NCBI GenBank assembly: GCA_946221975.1
Contig: CAMIGT010000131.1
Span: 1-5,343 of the forward strand
Length of the DNA stretch: 5,343 nucleotides
Direction of reading: 5' to 3'
From: an uncultured Blastococcus sp.
GTDB lineage: Bacteria > Actinomycetota > Actinomycetes > Mycobacteriales > Antricoccaceae
Below are positions 1 to 5,343 of the stretch, in pieces. Within the stretch, counting starts at the first letter, position 1. The number at the start of each line of letters is the position of its first letter. A model generated the notes under the pieces. The model had not been told where the DNA came from and did not search any database. It worked only from the letters and a program-made list of their open reading frames with translations. The position numbers were made by a program, and so were the translations under genes.

Positions 1-249
1 GGCACGGCTGACTACGACGCCGAGACGCTCGCCCAGGCGGCCGACTTCCTGCTCGATATCGCCGAGTACGCCGAGCTCGACGGCGTCCGTGAAGTGCTCG
101 AGGACGAAGGCGCCCTTGCCGAGTTGGTGACCGCGGCCCGCGACGGCAAGTCGACCGAGCTGGGCCCGGCCGCGCGCAAACGGGCGGTCAGGTCGTGGGA
201 GCGCGCGCTGCGCGAGATCGACGGCACCCTCGAACAGGTCGACGCCTGA
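1..249 (+). CDS. 3' end of an unrecognised alpha-helical protein (5' end outside window)
   Basis: Reading frame 1 is open from the window edge to a TGA at 247-249, giving the last 82 residues of a protein whose start lies upstream. Third codon positions are almost all G or C, the actinobacterial coding signature; the opposite-strand ORF over the same bases is Ser/Ala/Arg-rich and looks like a shadow. The fragment is acidic and predicted mostly helical, roughly residues 5-22, 25-47 and 57-80. The final helix is charged and amphipathic (RKRAVRSWERALREIDGTLEQ is its core) and could pack as a coiled coil or helical bundle. There is no membrane segment, Cys cluster or catalytic motif. I do not recognise the family; a loose resemblance to the C-terminal helices of small actinobacterial DUF proteins is not enough to name it. 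It converges on the ABC exporter genes, with repeat copy A in the 77 bp gap, so it belongs to a different transcription unit. Confidence 0.8.
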   Translation, partial: GTADYDAETLAQAADFLLDIAEYAELDGVREVLEDEGALAELVTAARDGKSTELGPAARKRAVRSWERALREIDGTLEQVDA

Positions 250-256
250 CCGCCTA

Positions 257-305
257 TTGGTGGTTGAGCAGGTGCGAGGAACGAGCACCGTCCGTCGAAA
301 CCACC
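257..305 (+). repeat. Intergenic inverted-repeat element, copy A (possible bidirectional terminator)
   Basis: This element has perfect 7 bp inverted ends, GGTGGTT at 259-265 and AACCACC at 299-305. Inside is a second inverted pair, GGTGC at 271-275 and GCACC at 285-289, with a 9 nt loop. It shares the head pattern TGGTGRT-YGAGC and the tail TCGARA with copies B and C near 2118-2260, at nearly the same head-to-tail distance (30 versus 31 nt between TGGTGGT and TCGA). It fills most of the gap between two convergent genes, so its transcript would fold from either direction and could act as a shared terminator, although no U-tract follows. From memory, such GGTGGTYGAGC...TCGARACCACC elements recur in intergenic DNA of several high-GC actinobacteria; this was not checked. 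Confidence 0.7.
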
Positions 306-326
306 GGCACCGAGGCGCCGAGACGA

Positions 327-1190
327 CTAGCCGTCGCTGCGGTTGCGCCAGCGGAAGGTCAGCACGCACAGCGCAAGGCCCACGACGGTCCACGCGCCGA
401 GCACCAGGAACACCGTGCCGAGCTCCCACTCCCCCGCGGCCTCGGCCGCCTTCGCGCTGTCCGGCAGGAAGACGTAGCGCATCCCTTGCGTCATCCACTT
501 CAGCGGGAAGATCGATGCCACGACCTGCAGCCACGCCGGCAGCAGCGTGAAGACGAAGAACACTCCCGAGATGAACTGCAGGATGAGGGCGATCGGGGTG
601 ACCATCGCCGGGGCGCCGCGTCCGGACTTCGGCACCGATGAGAATGCGATGCCCAGCAATGTGCACGACGCGGTGCCGAGCAACACCACGCCGAGGAAGA
701 CGAGCCACTTCTGCGGTGTCGCAGGCAGACTCACGTCAAACAGGAGCATGCCGACGACGAGCAGCAAGACGATCTCGACGATGCATACCACCAGAACCTG
801 CACGATTTTGCCTACGAAATAGGCAGACTTCGGCATGGGCGTGCCACGCAGCCGCTTGAGCAGTCCGGTGTCGCGCTCGATCGGGATGGTGATGGCGAGG
901 TTCTGGAAGCTGGAGGCGAGTACGCCGGCCGCGATCATGCCGGCCACGAAGTACTGGGTAAACGACACCCCTGGGGCGACTTCGCTGCGTCCGCCGAGGA
1001 TGAGGCCGAAGAGCACGAGCAGTACGACGGGAAACACGAGCGTGAAGACGACCGACTCCCGCTGCCGAAAGAACGACCGCAGCTCGGCGACGATCCGTGC
1101 GCGGTACGCCGAACCGGAACTCGCTACGTGCGGCTGGGTCAGGGTCGTCGTCATGTCCGCCGCACCGGTCGACGTCACGGAGCTAGACAT
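327..1190 (-). CDS. ABC-2 type transporter permease (DrrB-like exporter subunit)
   Basis: A 287-residue membrane subunit of an ABC exporter. It should dimerise in the cytoplasmic membrane and be driven by the ATPase encoded immediately upstream. After a polar N-terminus of about 45 residues there are about six hydrophobic segments: about 48-67, 78-98, 126-150, 162-184, 196-216 and 257-280. Family marks are ERDTGLLKRLRGTPMP (105-120) in the first cytoplasmic loop, QFISGVFFVFTLLPAWL (205-221), and FPLKW (228-232) ahead of the last segment. The length is usual for the family. The ATG at 1190 is preferred because AGGAG (1198-1202) sits 7 nt upstream; an internal ATG at 1154 (residue 13) lacks a comparable site. 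The start overlaps the ATPase stop by 8 bp, implying coupled translation. Related pairs export drugs, lipids or polyketides; nothing here fixes the substrate. Confidence 0.92.
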   Translation of the reverse strand: MSSSVTSTGAADMTTTLTQPHVASSGSAYRARIVAELRSFFRQRESVVFTLVFPVVLLVLFGLILGGRSEVAPGVSFTQYFVAGMIAAGVLASSFQNLAITIPIERDTGLLKRLRGTPMPKSAYFVGKIVQVLVVCIVEIVLLLVVGMLLFDVSLPATPQKWLVFLGVVLLGTASCTLLGIAFSSVPKSGRGAPAMVTPIALILQFISGVFFVFTLLPAWLQVVASIFPLKWMTQGMRYVFLPDSAKAAEAAGEWELGTVFLVLGAWTVVGLALCVLTFRWRNRSDG

Positions 1191-2070
1191 GGGCGGTCTC
1201 CTGATCGACGGGATCGCCTGCGGCGCCGATCATCTTCAGATAGACGTCCTCAAGAGTCGGGCGATGCACGGTCAGCTCGGCGGGCTCACCAGATGCGTCG
1301 TACAACGCCGCGACGGTCTCCCCCGGCGTGTCGGTGTGTCGGGTCTGCAGCTGGCCGTCGGCGTCGCGGTAGGACACGATCGCATCCGCCTCGCCGCGCC
1401 CGCCGAGTCGGTCGGGGGTGTTGACCTCCAGCAGCCGGCCCCCGGCGATCACCCCGACCCGGTGCGCGAGCGCCTCGACCTCATCGAGATAGTGCGACGT
1501 CAGCACGATCGTCGTACCCTCGCGGTTCAGCGTCTTGATCAGCCCCCAGAAATGGCGGCGCGCATCTGGGTCGAAACCTGTGGTCGGCTCGTCGAGGAAC
1601 AGCAGCTCTGGTCGGCCGATGATGCCCAGTCCGACATCCAGCCGTCGCCGCAGTCCGCCCGAGAGCTGTGAGCCGTGCACGTCGGCCTTGTCGGCGAGTC
1701 CGACAAGCTCGAGAACTTCGCTGACCGGTCGGGGATGTGCGTAGAACGCGGCGAACGACTCGAGCGACTCGCGCACGCTCAGGTCGGCGAGGTCACGGGT
1801 CTGCTGCAGCACGATGCCGATCTTGGAGCGCCATCCGGTCCCGGCCCGCTGCGGGTCCTCGCCAAGAACGGAGACCTCGCCGGCGGTGCGGTCGCGGTAG
1901 CCCTCGAGGATCTCGACGGTGGTGGACTTCCCGGCGCCGTTGGGTCCGAGCAGACCGAAGATCTCGCCGTGGCGGATCTGTAGGGTGAGCCCATCGACGG
2001 CGCGCACCTCACGACGTCGCTGCGAGTACGTCTTGACCAGGTCCGAGGTCGCCACTGCCAGGTCGTTCAA
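1183..2070 (-). CDS. ABC transporter ATP-binding protein (DrrA/CcmA-like exporter ATPase)
   Basis: A 295-residue cytoplasmic ATPase that powers the ABC-2 permease encoded next. All nucleotide-binding motifs are intact: Walker A GPNGAGKST (42-50), Q-loop around Q89-Q90, signature LSGGL (136-140), Walker B LLFLDEP (156-162) and H-loop H193. TTGFDP (163-168) after Walker B is typical of the ABC-2 exporter class. After about residue 220 there is a short C-terminal domain ending in LTVHRPTLEDVYLKM, like the tail of DrrA-type ATPases (roughly 271-285). The start is TTG at 2070; GGAGG at 2077-2081 lies 6 nt upstream, while the next in-frame candidate, GTG at codon 6, would sit too far from it. The gene follows a 193 bp gap containing repeats B and C, so it is probably transcribed separately from deoA. 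The exported substrate is unknown. Confidence 0.94.
   Translation of the reverse strand: MNDLAVATSDLVKTYSQRRREVRAVDGLTLQIRHGEIFGLLGPNGAGKSTTVEILEGYRDRTAGEVSVLGEDPQRAGTGWRSKIGIVLQQTRDLADLSVRESLESFAAFYAHPRPVSEVLELVGLADKADVHGSQLSGGLRRRLDVGLGIIGRPELLFLDEPTTGFDPDARRHFWGLIKTLNREGTTIVLTSHYLDEVEALAHRVGVIAGGRLLEVNTPDRLGGRGEADAIVSYRDADGQLQTRHTDTPGETVAALYDASGEPAELTVHRPTLEDVYLKMIGAAGDPVDQETAHV
1198..1202 (-). promoter_or_regulatory. Ribosome binding site of the ABC-2 permease
   Basis: The minus strand reads AGGAG here, 7 nt before the ATG at 1190. It lies inside the last codons of the ATPase gene, and it selects the 1190 start over the internal ATG at 1154. Confidence 0.75.
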
Positions 2071-2076
2071 CGCTCG

Positions 2077-2081
2077 CCTCC
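2077..2081 (-). promoter_or_regulatory. Ribosome binding site fixing the TTG start of the exporter ATPase
   Basis: The minus strand reads GGAGG here, 6 nt before TTG at 2070-2068. No ATG or GTG sits at a suitable distance, so this site decides the unusual start codon. Confidence 0.75.
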
Positions 2082-2113
2082 ACTATGCGACAGTCAAGCC
2101 TCCATTCTGCCGC

Positions 2114-2126
2114 ACCACCTGGTGGT
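2114..2126. promoter_or_regulatory. 13 bp palindrome upstream of the exporter operon (candidate operator)
   Basis: ACCACC-T-GGTGGT is a perfect inverted repeat with 6 bp arms around one central base. It lies 44-56 bp upstream of the ATPase start, a plausible position for a repressor site. However, its right half is also the head of repeat copy B, so the symmetry may come from the repeat and its flank rather than from an operator. No regulator gene is visible nearby, and I found no convincing -10/-35 pair to place it against. Confidence 0.25.
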
Positions 2127-2166
2127 CGAGCCGGGCGAGCCCCCAGGCGAGCCCGCGTCGAGATCT
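2118..2166 (+). repeat. Intergenic repeat, copy B
   Basis: A 49 bp unit starting CCTGGTGGTCGAGCC and ending TCGAGATCT. It aligns without gaps to the reverse complement of copy C: 32 of 49 positions are identical by eye, concentrated in the first 20 and last 9 bases, while the middle has diverged. The last bases run into a perfect 10 bp palindrome CGAGATCTCG (2159-2168). It shares head and tail with copy A. Family membership is visible in the sequence; no function can be assigned. Confidence 0.7.
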
Positions 2167-2211
2167 CGTGAGCGGCAGGCCGACTTGACCCAAGATCAAA
2201 GGCACGTCACT

Positions 2212-2260
2212 GGATCTCGACTCGCTCGTCGCTATCGCTCCTCACGGCTCGATCACCAGG
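2212..2260 (-). repeat. Intergenic repeat, copy C (inverted relative to B)
   Basis: On the minus strand this 49 bp unit begins CCTGGTGATCGAGCC and ends TCGAGATCC, facing copy B tail to tail across a 45 bp spacer (2167-2211). It begins 3 bp after the deoA stop codon, so it forms the start of the deoA 3' untranslated region. Its middle contains short GAGC/GACGAGC-like motifs that resemble the other copies only loosely. Confidence 0.7.
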
Positions 2261-2263
2261 AAG

Positions 2264-3544
2264 TCAGCCGCGGATGGTCTCGCGAATCAGCGGCGGCGCG
2301 ACGAACTGCTCGTCGATCTCAATGCGCAGCGCGCCCTCGAGCGCCTCGAACGCCCGCACGAAACGGGCGGGATCGTCGCTGTGCAAGGTAAAGATCGGCT
2401 GGTCCTTCACGATCCGGTCGCCCACGACGGCGTGCCAGGTGACCCCGGCGGTCGGGCTGACCGCATCTTCCTTCCGGGCGCGCCCGGCGCCGAGACGCCA
2501 CGCGGCGATGCCGACGGCGTAGGCGTCCATGCCGGTCAGTACGCCGCTCTCGGCGGCGCTGATCGTATGGGTCTCGCGGGCGACCGGAAGCGGCGCCGAC
2601 GGGTCACCGCCCTGCGCGGCGATCATCTCGCGCCACTTGTCCATCGCCGCACCGCTCTTCAACACCTCGGCAGGGTCGCGGTCGATCCCGACCGAGGCGA
2701 GCATCTCGCGGGCGAGCGCGAGGGTGAGCTCGACGACGTCCGGCGGCCCTCCCCCGGCGAGTACGTCGACCGCCTCGGCCACCTCTAACGCGTTGCCGGC
2801 GCTGCGCCCGAGCGGCGCCTCCATCGAGGTCAGCAGCGCGGTGGTGATGACGCCGGCGGCCGCACCCAGCCGCACCATCGTGTAGGCGAGCCGTTCGGCG
2901 TCGACGTACTCGCGCATGAACGCACCCGAGCCGAACTTCACGTCGAGCGTCAGAGCCTGCGCGCCCTCGGCGATCTTCTTGCTCATGATCGAGCTGGCGA
3001 TCAGCGGGATCGCGTCGACGGTGCCGGTGACATCCCTTAGGGCATAGAGCTTCTTGTCGGCCGGGGCGAGCGTGTCGCCGGTGGCGCAGATGACCGCGCC
3101 GACGTCGCGCAGCTGCGCACGGTACTCCGCAGAGCTGAGCTGGGCTCGCCAGCCGGGAATCGACTCGAGCTTGTCGAGGGTGCCGCCGGTATGCCCGAGC
3201 CCGCGCCCGGACAGCTGCGGCACGACGGCTCCGCACGCGGCGACGAGCGGCGCGAGCGGCAGCGTGATCTTGTCGCCGACGCCGCCGGTGCTGTGCTTGT
3301 CGGTCGTCGGCCGGTCGACGTCGAGCACCATGCGTTCGCCGCTTCGGATCATCGCCTCGGTCCAGCGGCTGATCTCGCGGTCTTCCATGCCGTTGAGGTA
3401 GATCGCCATCAGCAGCGCCGACATCTGCTCGTCGGCCACACGCCCGTCGGTGTACGCCGCCACGACCCAGTCGATCTCGCCGTCGCTGAGCGCGCGCCCG
3501 TCGCGCTTGGCGCGGATCACGTCCACCGCGTCGAACTCAGTCAT
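2264..3544 (-). CDS. deoA: Thymidine phosphorylase
   Basis: A 426-residue cytoplasmic enzyme that cleaves thymidine or deoxyuridine with phosphate to thymine or uracil plus deoxyribose 1-phosphate, feeding pyrimidine salvage and deoxyribose catabolism. The family signature is intact: SGRGLGHTGGTLDKLES at 112-128. Phosphate-site residues are present in KHSTGGVGDK (83-92), with S112 and T122. The base-binding residues known from the E. coli enzyme (R171, S186, K190) appear as R170, S185 and K189, a constant offset of one. The order is a helical N-terminal domain (to about 65), the central phosphorylase domain, and a C-terminal pyrimidine-phosphorylase domain with GAGRARKEDAV at 352-362. Length is near the E. 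coli protein's 440. ATG at 3544 lies 3 nt after the cdd stop, with a GGGGG stretch (3551-3555) as a weak ribosome site, so translation is probably coupled. A broader pyrimidine nucleoside phosphorylase that also takes uridine is not excluded. Confidence 0.95.
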   Translation of the reverse strand: MTEFDAVDVIRAKRDGRALSDGEIDWVVAAYTDGRVADEQMSALLMAIYLNGMEDREISRWTEAMIRSGERMVLDVDRPTTDKHSTGGVGDKITLPLAPLVAACGAVVPQLSGRGLGHTGGTLDKLESIPGWRAQLSSAEYRAQLRDVGAVICATGDTLAPADKKLYALRDVTGTVDAIPLIASSIMSKKIAEGAQALTLDVKFGSGAFMREYVDAERLAYTMVRLGAAAGVITTALLTSMEAPLGRSAGNALEVAEAVDVLAGGGPPDVVELTLALAREMLASVGIDRDPAEVLKSGAAMDKWREMIAAQGGDPSAPLPVARETHTISAAESGVLTGMDAYAVGIAAWRLGAGRARKEDAVSPTAGVTWHAVVGDRIVKDQPIFTLHSDDPARFVRAFEALEGALRIEIDEQFVAPPLIRETIRG

Positions 3545-3547
3545 CTG

Positions 3548-3955
3548 CTACCCCCGTGCGATTCGCTCTAGATCCTCGCCACCAAAGGCGTCTGGCAGCA
3601 CGTCGCTCATCAGCATCGGACCGCGGGTGCTCATGACCAGGCAGTGCGGACCGCCGTGTTCCCAGAGCAGCTGCCGGCAGCGCCCGCACGGCATCAACGG
3701 CCCGCCGTCGGCGTCCACGCAGTAGACCGCGACGAGGCGCCCGCCCCCGGACGCGTGCAGCGCGCTGACCATCCCGCACTCGGCGCACAGCCCAATGCCG
3801 TACGACGCGTTCTCGACGTTGCAGCCGGTCACGATCCGGCCATCGTCGACGAGCCCGGCGACTCCCACCGGGAACTGCGAGTACGGCGCATACGCGTGCG
3901 CGAGCGCCGCACGCGCCGCCTCCTGCAGCTGGTCCCAGTCGACGGCCTCGCTCAT
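3548..3955 (-). CDS. cdd: Cytidine deaminase
   Basis: A 135-residue zinc enzyme that hydrolytically deaminates cytidine and deoxycytidine to uridine and deoxyuridine in the cytoplasm; short forms of this length are homotetramers. The substrate motif NVENASY (46-52) is present. The zinc ligands are C57, C90 and C93, in CAE (57-59) and PCGRC (89-93), and E59 is the proton-shuttling glutamate. The residue after the glutamate is Cys (C60), where many bacterial enzymes have Arg; the mycobacterial enzyme, as I recall it, also has CAEC, and the flanking VGVAGLVDDGRIVTGCN and MPCGRCRQ stretches look similar to it. ATG at 3955 is 5 nt after the permease stop, with GGGGAG (3964-3969) 8 nt upstream inside the permease gene. 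Its deoxyuridine product is a substrate for DeoA, encoded 3 nt downstream. Confidence 0.96.
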   Translation of the reverse strand: MSEAVDWDQLQEAARAALAHAYAPYSQFPVGVAGLVDDGRIVTGCNVENASYGIGLCAECGMVSALHASGGGRLVAVYCVDADGGPLMPCGRCRQLLWEHGGPHCLVMSTRGPMLMSDVLPDAFGGEDLERIARG

Positions 3956-3960
3956 CTCGC

Positions 3961-5343
3961 CTACTCCCCGCGCCGGTAGACCAGGCCGTCAGCGGCCGGC
4001 ATCCGCAGGCGTTGGGAGGCAAATGTGAGCACCAGCAGCGTGATGATGTTGGGGATCGCGCCCTTGAAGGACTGCGGGATTCCGGTGCCCGACAGCCACA
4101 TCCAGGCAAACAGCGCGTAGCCGGCGACGTACGCCGGCAGGTTGGCGGAGGTCTGCGCATGCGCGGCGGTGGCGCGGATCGCCTGCACGCCGTAGTAGGC
4201 GATGCCGGCGAACAGCAGCATGACGACGCCGACCAGAACGATGACGCCGACCTTGCCGAGCGTGGTGTTTTCCGGGCTGTCCGGGATGAACTGGCCCTGC
4301 GAGAGCAGGTTGATCGCGGCAAACGCCAGCGACACCAGGGAAACCGCGACGAGCGCGCAGGTGAAGATGACCGTCGTACGCCGCGAGGACCGCTTGACCG
4401 CGACCTCCCCGCGTTTGGCGGCGAGCTTGCGCAGCTCGAGCAGCAGCAGCACGGCCAGGCCGATTGCGGCGAGTACGACGATCGCGGTCGAGGCCGACAG
4501 GTCCGAGCGTTGGTTGACCGCCGTGCTGTAGCCGAACAGCAGGCTACCGAGCAGCGTCCCGGACGGGGTCCAGTTGCCGAAGATCATTGCCGCCAGGCCG
4601 ATGTAGCCCTTGCCGCCGGTCTGTCCTTCGAGGTAGCCCTGCGCGCTGACGGTTATCAGGTAGGCGCCGCCGAGCCCGCCGATCGCGCCGGAGAGGATGA
4701 CCGCGAGGTACTTCATCTTGTAGACGTTGACGCCGAGCGTCTCGGCGGCCTTCGGGTTCTCACCGGCCGACCGCACCCGCAGCCCCCACGCGGTGCGCCA
4801 CAGGATCCACCAGGTGAGCGGAAACAGCAGCAGGCACACGATGGTGAGCAGGCTCAGGCTGGTGGTCATGCCGGAGATGATGCCCGCGAGGTCGGAGATG
4901 ACCGGGATTCCCTTGGCGTGCAGGGAATCCAGCGCGCCGTTCCACGGCAGGGTGATCTTGGTGATCTGCCCGGGTCCAGGCGACTGCTTGCCGTTGGACT
5001 CCGGAAACAGCAGCTCGGCGAGCAGACCCGCGACGCCGACGGCGAGGATGTTGATCGCGACACCGGAGACGATCTGGTCGACGCCGAAGGTGACGGTGGC
5101 GACCGCATGGATGAGTCCGAACAGCGCACCGCCGAGGATGCCGCCGAGGACGCCGACCCACGGTCCGGCCGCGACGCCCAGCCAGGCACCGAAGATGGTG
5201 CCGGCGATCAGCATGCCCTCCAGGCCGATGTTGACGATGCCGGCGCGTTCGGACCACAGGCCCGCGAGGCCGGCCATCGCGATCGGGATGGTGAGCACGA
5301 GCGCGGCCTGCACCGAGCCGCCGGAGGTGAACTGGCTCGCGTC
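3961..5343 (-). CDS. Nucleoside ABC transporter permease, NupQ/YufQ-like (5' end outside window)
   Basis: One of two membrane subunits of a nucleoside importer of the BmpA/Nup class, related to branched-chain amino acid permeases. Numbering below is from the GTG at 5313. Family marks are SERAGIVNIGLEGML (21-35), the ATPase-contact loop GLRVRSAGENPKAAETLG (177-194), IGLAAMIFGNWTP (238-250), and the terminal SQRLRMPAADGLVYRRGE (433-450). The reading frame stays open past that GTG to the window edge, coding DASQFTSGGS; no ribosome site precedes the GTG, and related proteins carry residues there, so the true start lies outside. The protein is longer than the roughly 310-320 residues I expect for Firmicutes NupQ. 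The excess, about 271-405, holds about four further hydrophobic stretches between the LLFGYSTAVNQRS segment and the conserved C-terminal helix. It heads the visible operon; 5 nt separate it from cdd, which supports nucleoside as substrate. The binding lipoprotein, ATPase and partner permease should lie upstream, beyond 5343. Confidence 0.9.
   Translation of the reverse strand, partial: DASQFTSGGSVQAALVLTIPIAMAGLAGLWSERAGIVNIGLEGMLIAGTIFGAWLGVAAGPWVGVLGGILGGALFGLIHAVATVTFGVDQIVSGVAINILAVGVAGLLAELLFPESNGKQSPGPGQITKITLPWNGALDSLHAKGIPVISDLAGIISGMTTSLSLLTIVCLLLFPLTWWILWRTAWGLRVRSAGENPKAAETLGVNVYKMKYLAVILSGAIGGLGGAYLITVSAQGYLEGQTGGKGYIGLAAMIFGNWTPSGTLLGSLLFGYSTAVNQRSDLSASTAIVVLAAIGLAVLLLLELRKLAAKRGEVAVKRSSRRTTVIFTCALVAVSLVSLAFAAINLLSQGQFIPDSPENTTLGKVGVIVLVGVVMLLFAGIAYYGVQAIRATAAHAQTSANLPAYVAGYALFAWMWLSGTGIPQSFKGAIPNIITLLVLTFASQRLRMPAADGLVYRRGE

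Larger units (their letters stand above)
2118..2260 (-). terminator. Possible long-stem terminator after deoA, formed by repeats C and B
   Basis: In the deoA transcript, copy C is followed by the reverse complement of copy B, so their ends can pair. The outer arms match at 14 of 15 positions (2246-2260 with 2118-2132), and the inner arms TCGAGATC and GATCTCGA pair perfectly. The middles do not pair well, leaving an internal bulge. No U-run follows. Its place between a long operon and a separate exporter unit fits termination or 3' end protection, but that role is inferred. Confidence 0.35.

Noticed and set aside
305..320. Small CGGC/GCCG hairpin just past copy A as a terminator for the exporter operon
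   Set aside because: The stem is only 4 bp with an 8 nt loop and no U-tract; such pairs arise by chance in GC-rich DNA.
195..641. Plus-strand ORF of 148 codons crossing the end of the first gene and the convergent gap
   Set aside because: Its product is extremely Arg/His/Glu-rich, it is out of frame with the supported plus-strand gene, and it lies antisense to the permease.
835..1671. Long plus-strand ORF of 278 codons
   Set aside because: It runs antisense to the well-supported ABC permease and ATPase, spans both genes, and shows no family motif; long antisense ORFs are expected at this GC content.
2093..2098. TTGACT on the minus strand as a -35 box for the exporter operon
   Set aside because: A -10 at normal spacing would fall across the ATPase start codon, and no TANNNT-like hexamer is there.
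2184..2199. CTTG-ACC-CAAG and TTGA...TCAA symmetry in the spacer between repeats B and C
   Set aside because: The arms are only 4 bp and overlap each other; too weak to call an operator or promoter element.
3537..4322. Minus-strand ORF of 261 codons overlapping cdd and the nucleoside permease
   Set aside because: It is a shadow frame of two genes with clear catalytic or family motifs; its product is Arg/Ser/Pro-rich and low in complexity.
5311..5313. GTG as the start of the nucleoside permease
   Set aside because: The frame stays open to the window edge, no ribosome binding site precedes the GTG, and residues upstream of it resemble those present in related permeases, so the gene is treated as 5' partial.

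Overview
The window is dense, very GC-rich DNA with strong G/C preference at third codon positions, short gaps and one TTG start. This points to a high-GC actinobacterium. Two protein details fit: the cytidine deaminase carries the CAEC active-site motif I recall from mycobacterial Cdd, and the nucleoside permease has a long C-terminal hydrophobic extension of a kind I recall from actinobacterial homologues. I cannot name the genus.

Layout, left to right. (1) 1-249, plus strand: the 3' end of a helical, acidic protein I do not recognise. (2) 250-326: a convergent gap filled by an inverted-repeat element (copy A). (3) 327-2070, minus strand: a two-gene ABC-2 type exporter, ATPase then permease, overlapping by 8 bp. 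(4) 2071-2263: a 193 bp gap holding the exporter's 5' region and two more copies (B and C) of the same repeat family in inverted orientation. (5) 2264-5343, minus strand: a nucleoside uptake and salvage operon. In transcription order it has a nucleoside-type ABC permease (5' end outside the window), cytidine deaminase (cdd) and thymidine phosphorylase (deoA), with only 5 and 3 nt between genes.

How the genes work together: the permease belongs to the membrane channel of a BmpA/Nup-like nucleoside importer, whose lipoprotein, ATPase and partner permease should lie beyond the right edge. Cdd turns imported (deoxy)cytidine into (deoxy)uridine. DeoA splits thymidine or deoxyuridine into free base and deoxyribose 1-phosphate, so carbon and base are both recovered. 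The ABC-2 exporter is probably a separate transcription unit; its substrate cannot be read from the sequence.

There is no gene-free stretch over 300 bases, and I see no tRNA, rRNA, CRISPR array, transposase or phage gene. I see no evidence for a new biological system. The least ordinary signal is the repeat family with conserved ends and variable middles, present three times in the two sizeable intergenic gaps and absent from the coding regions I read.
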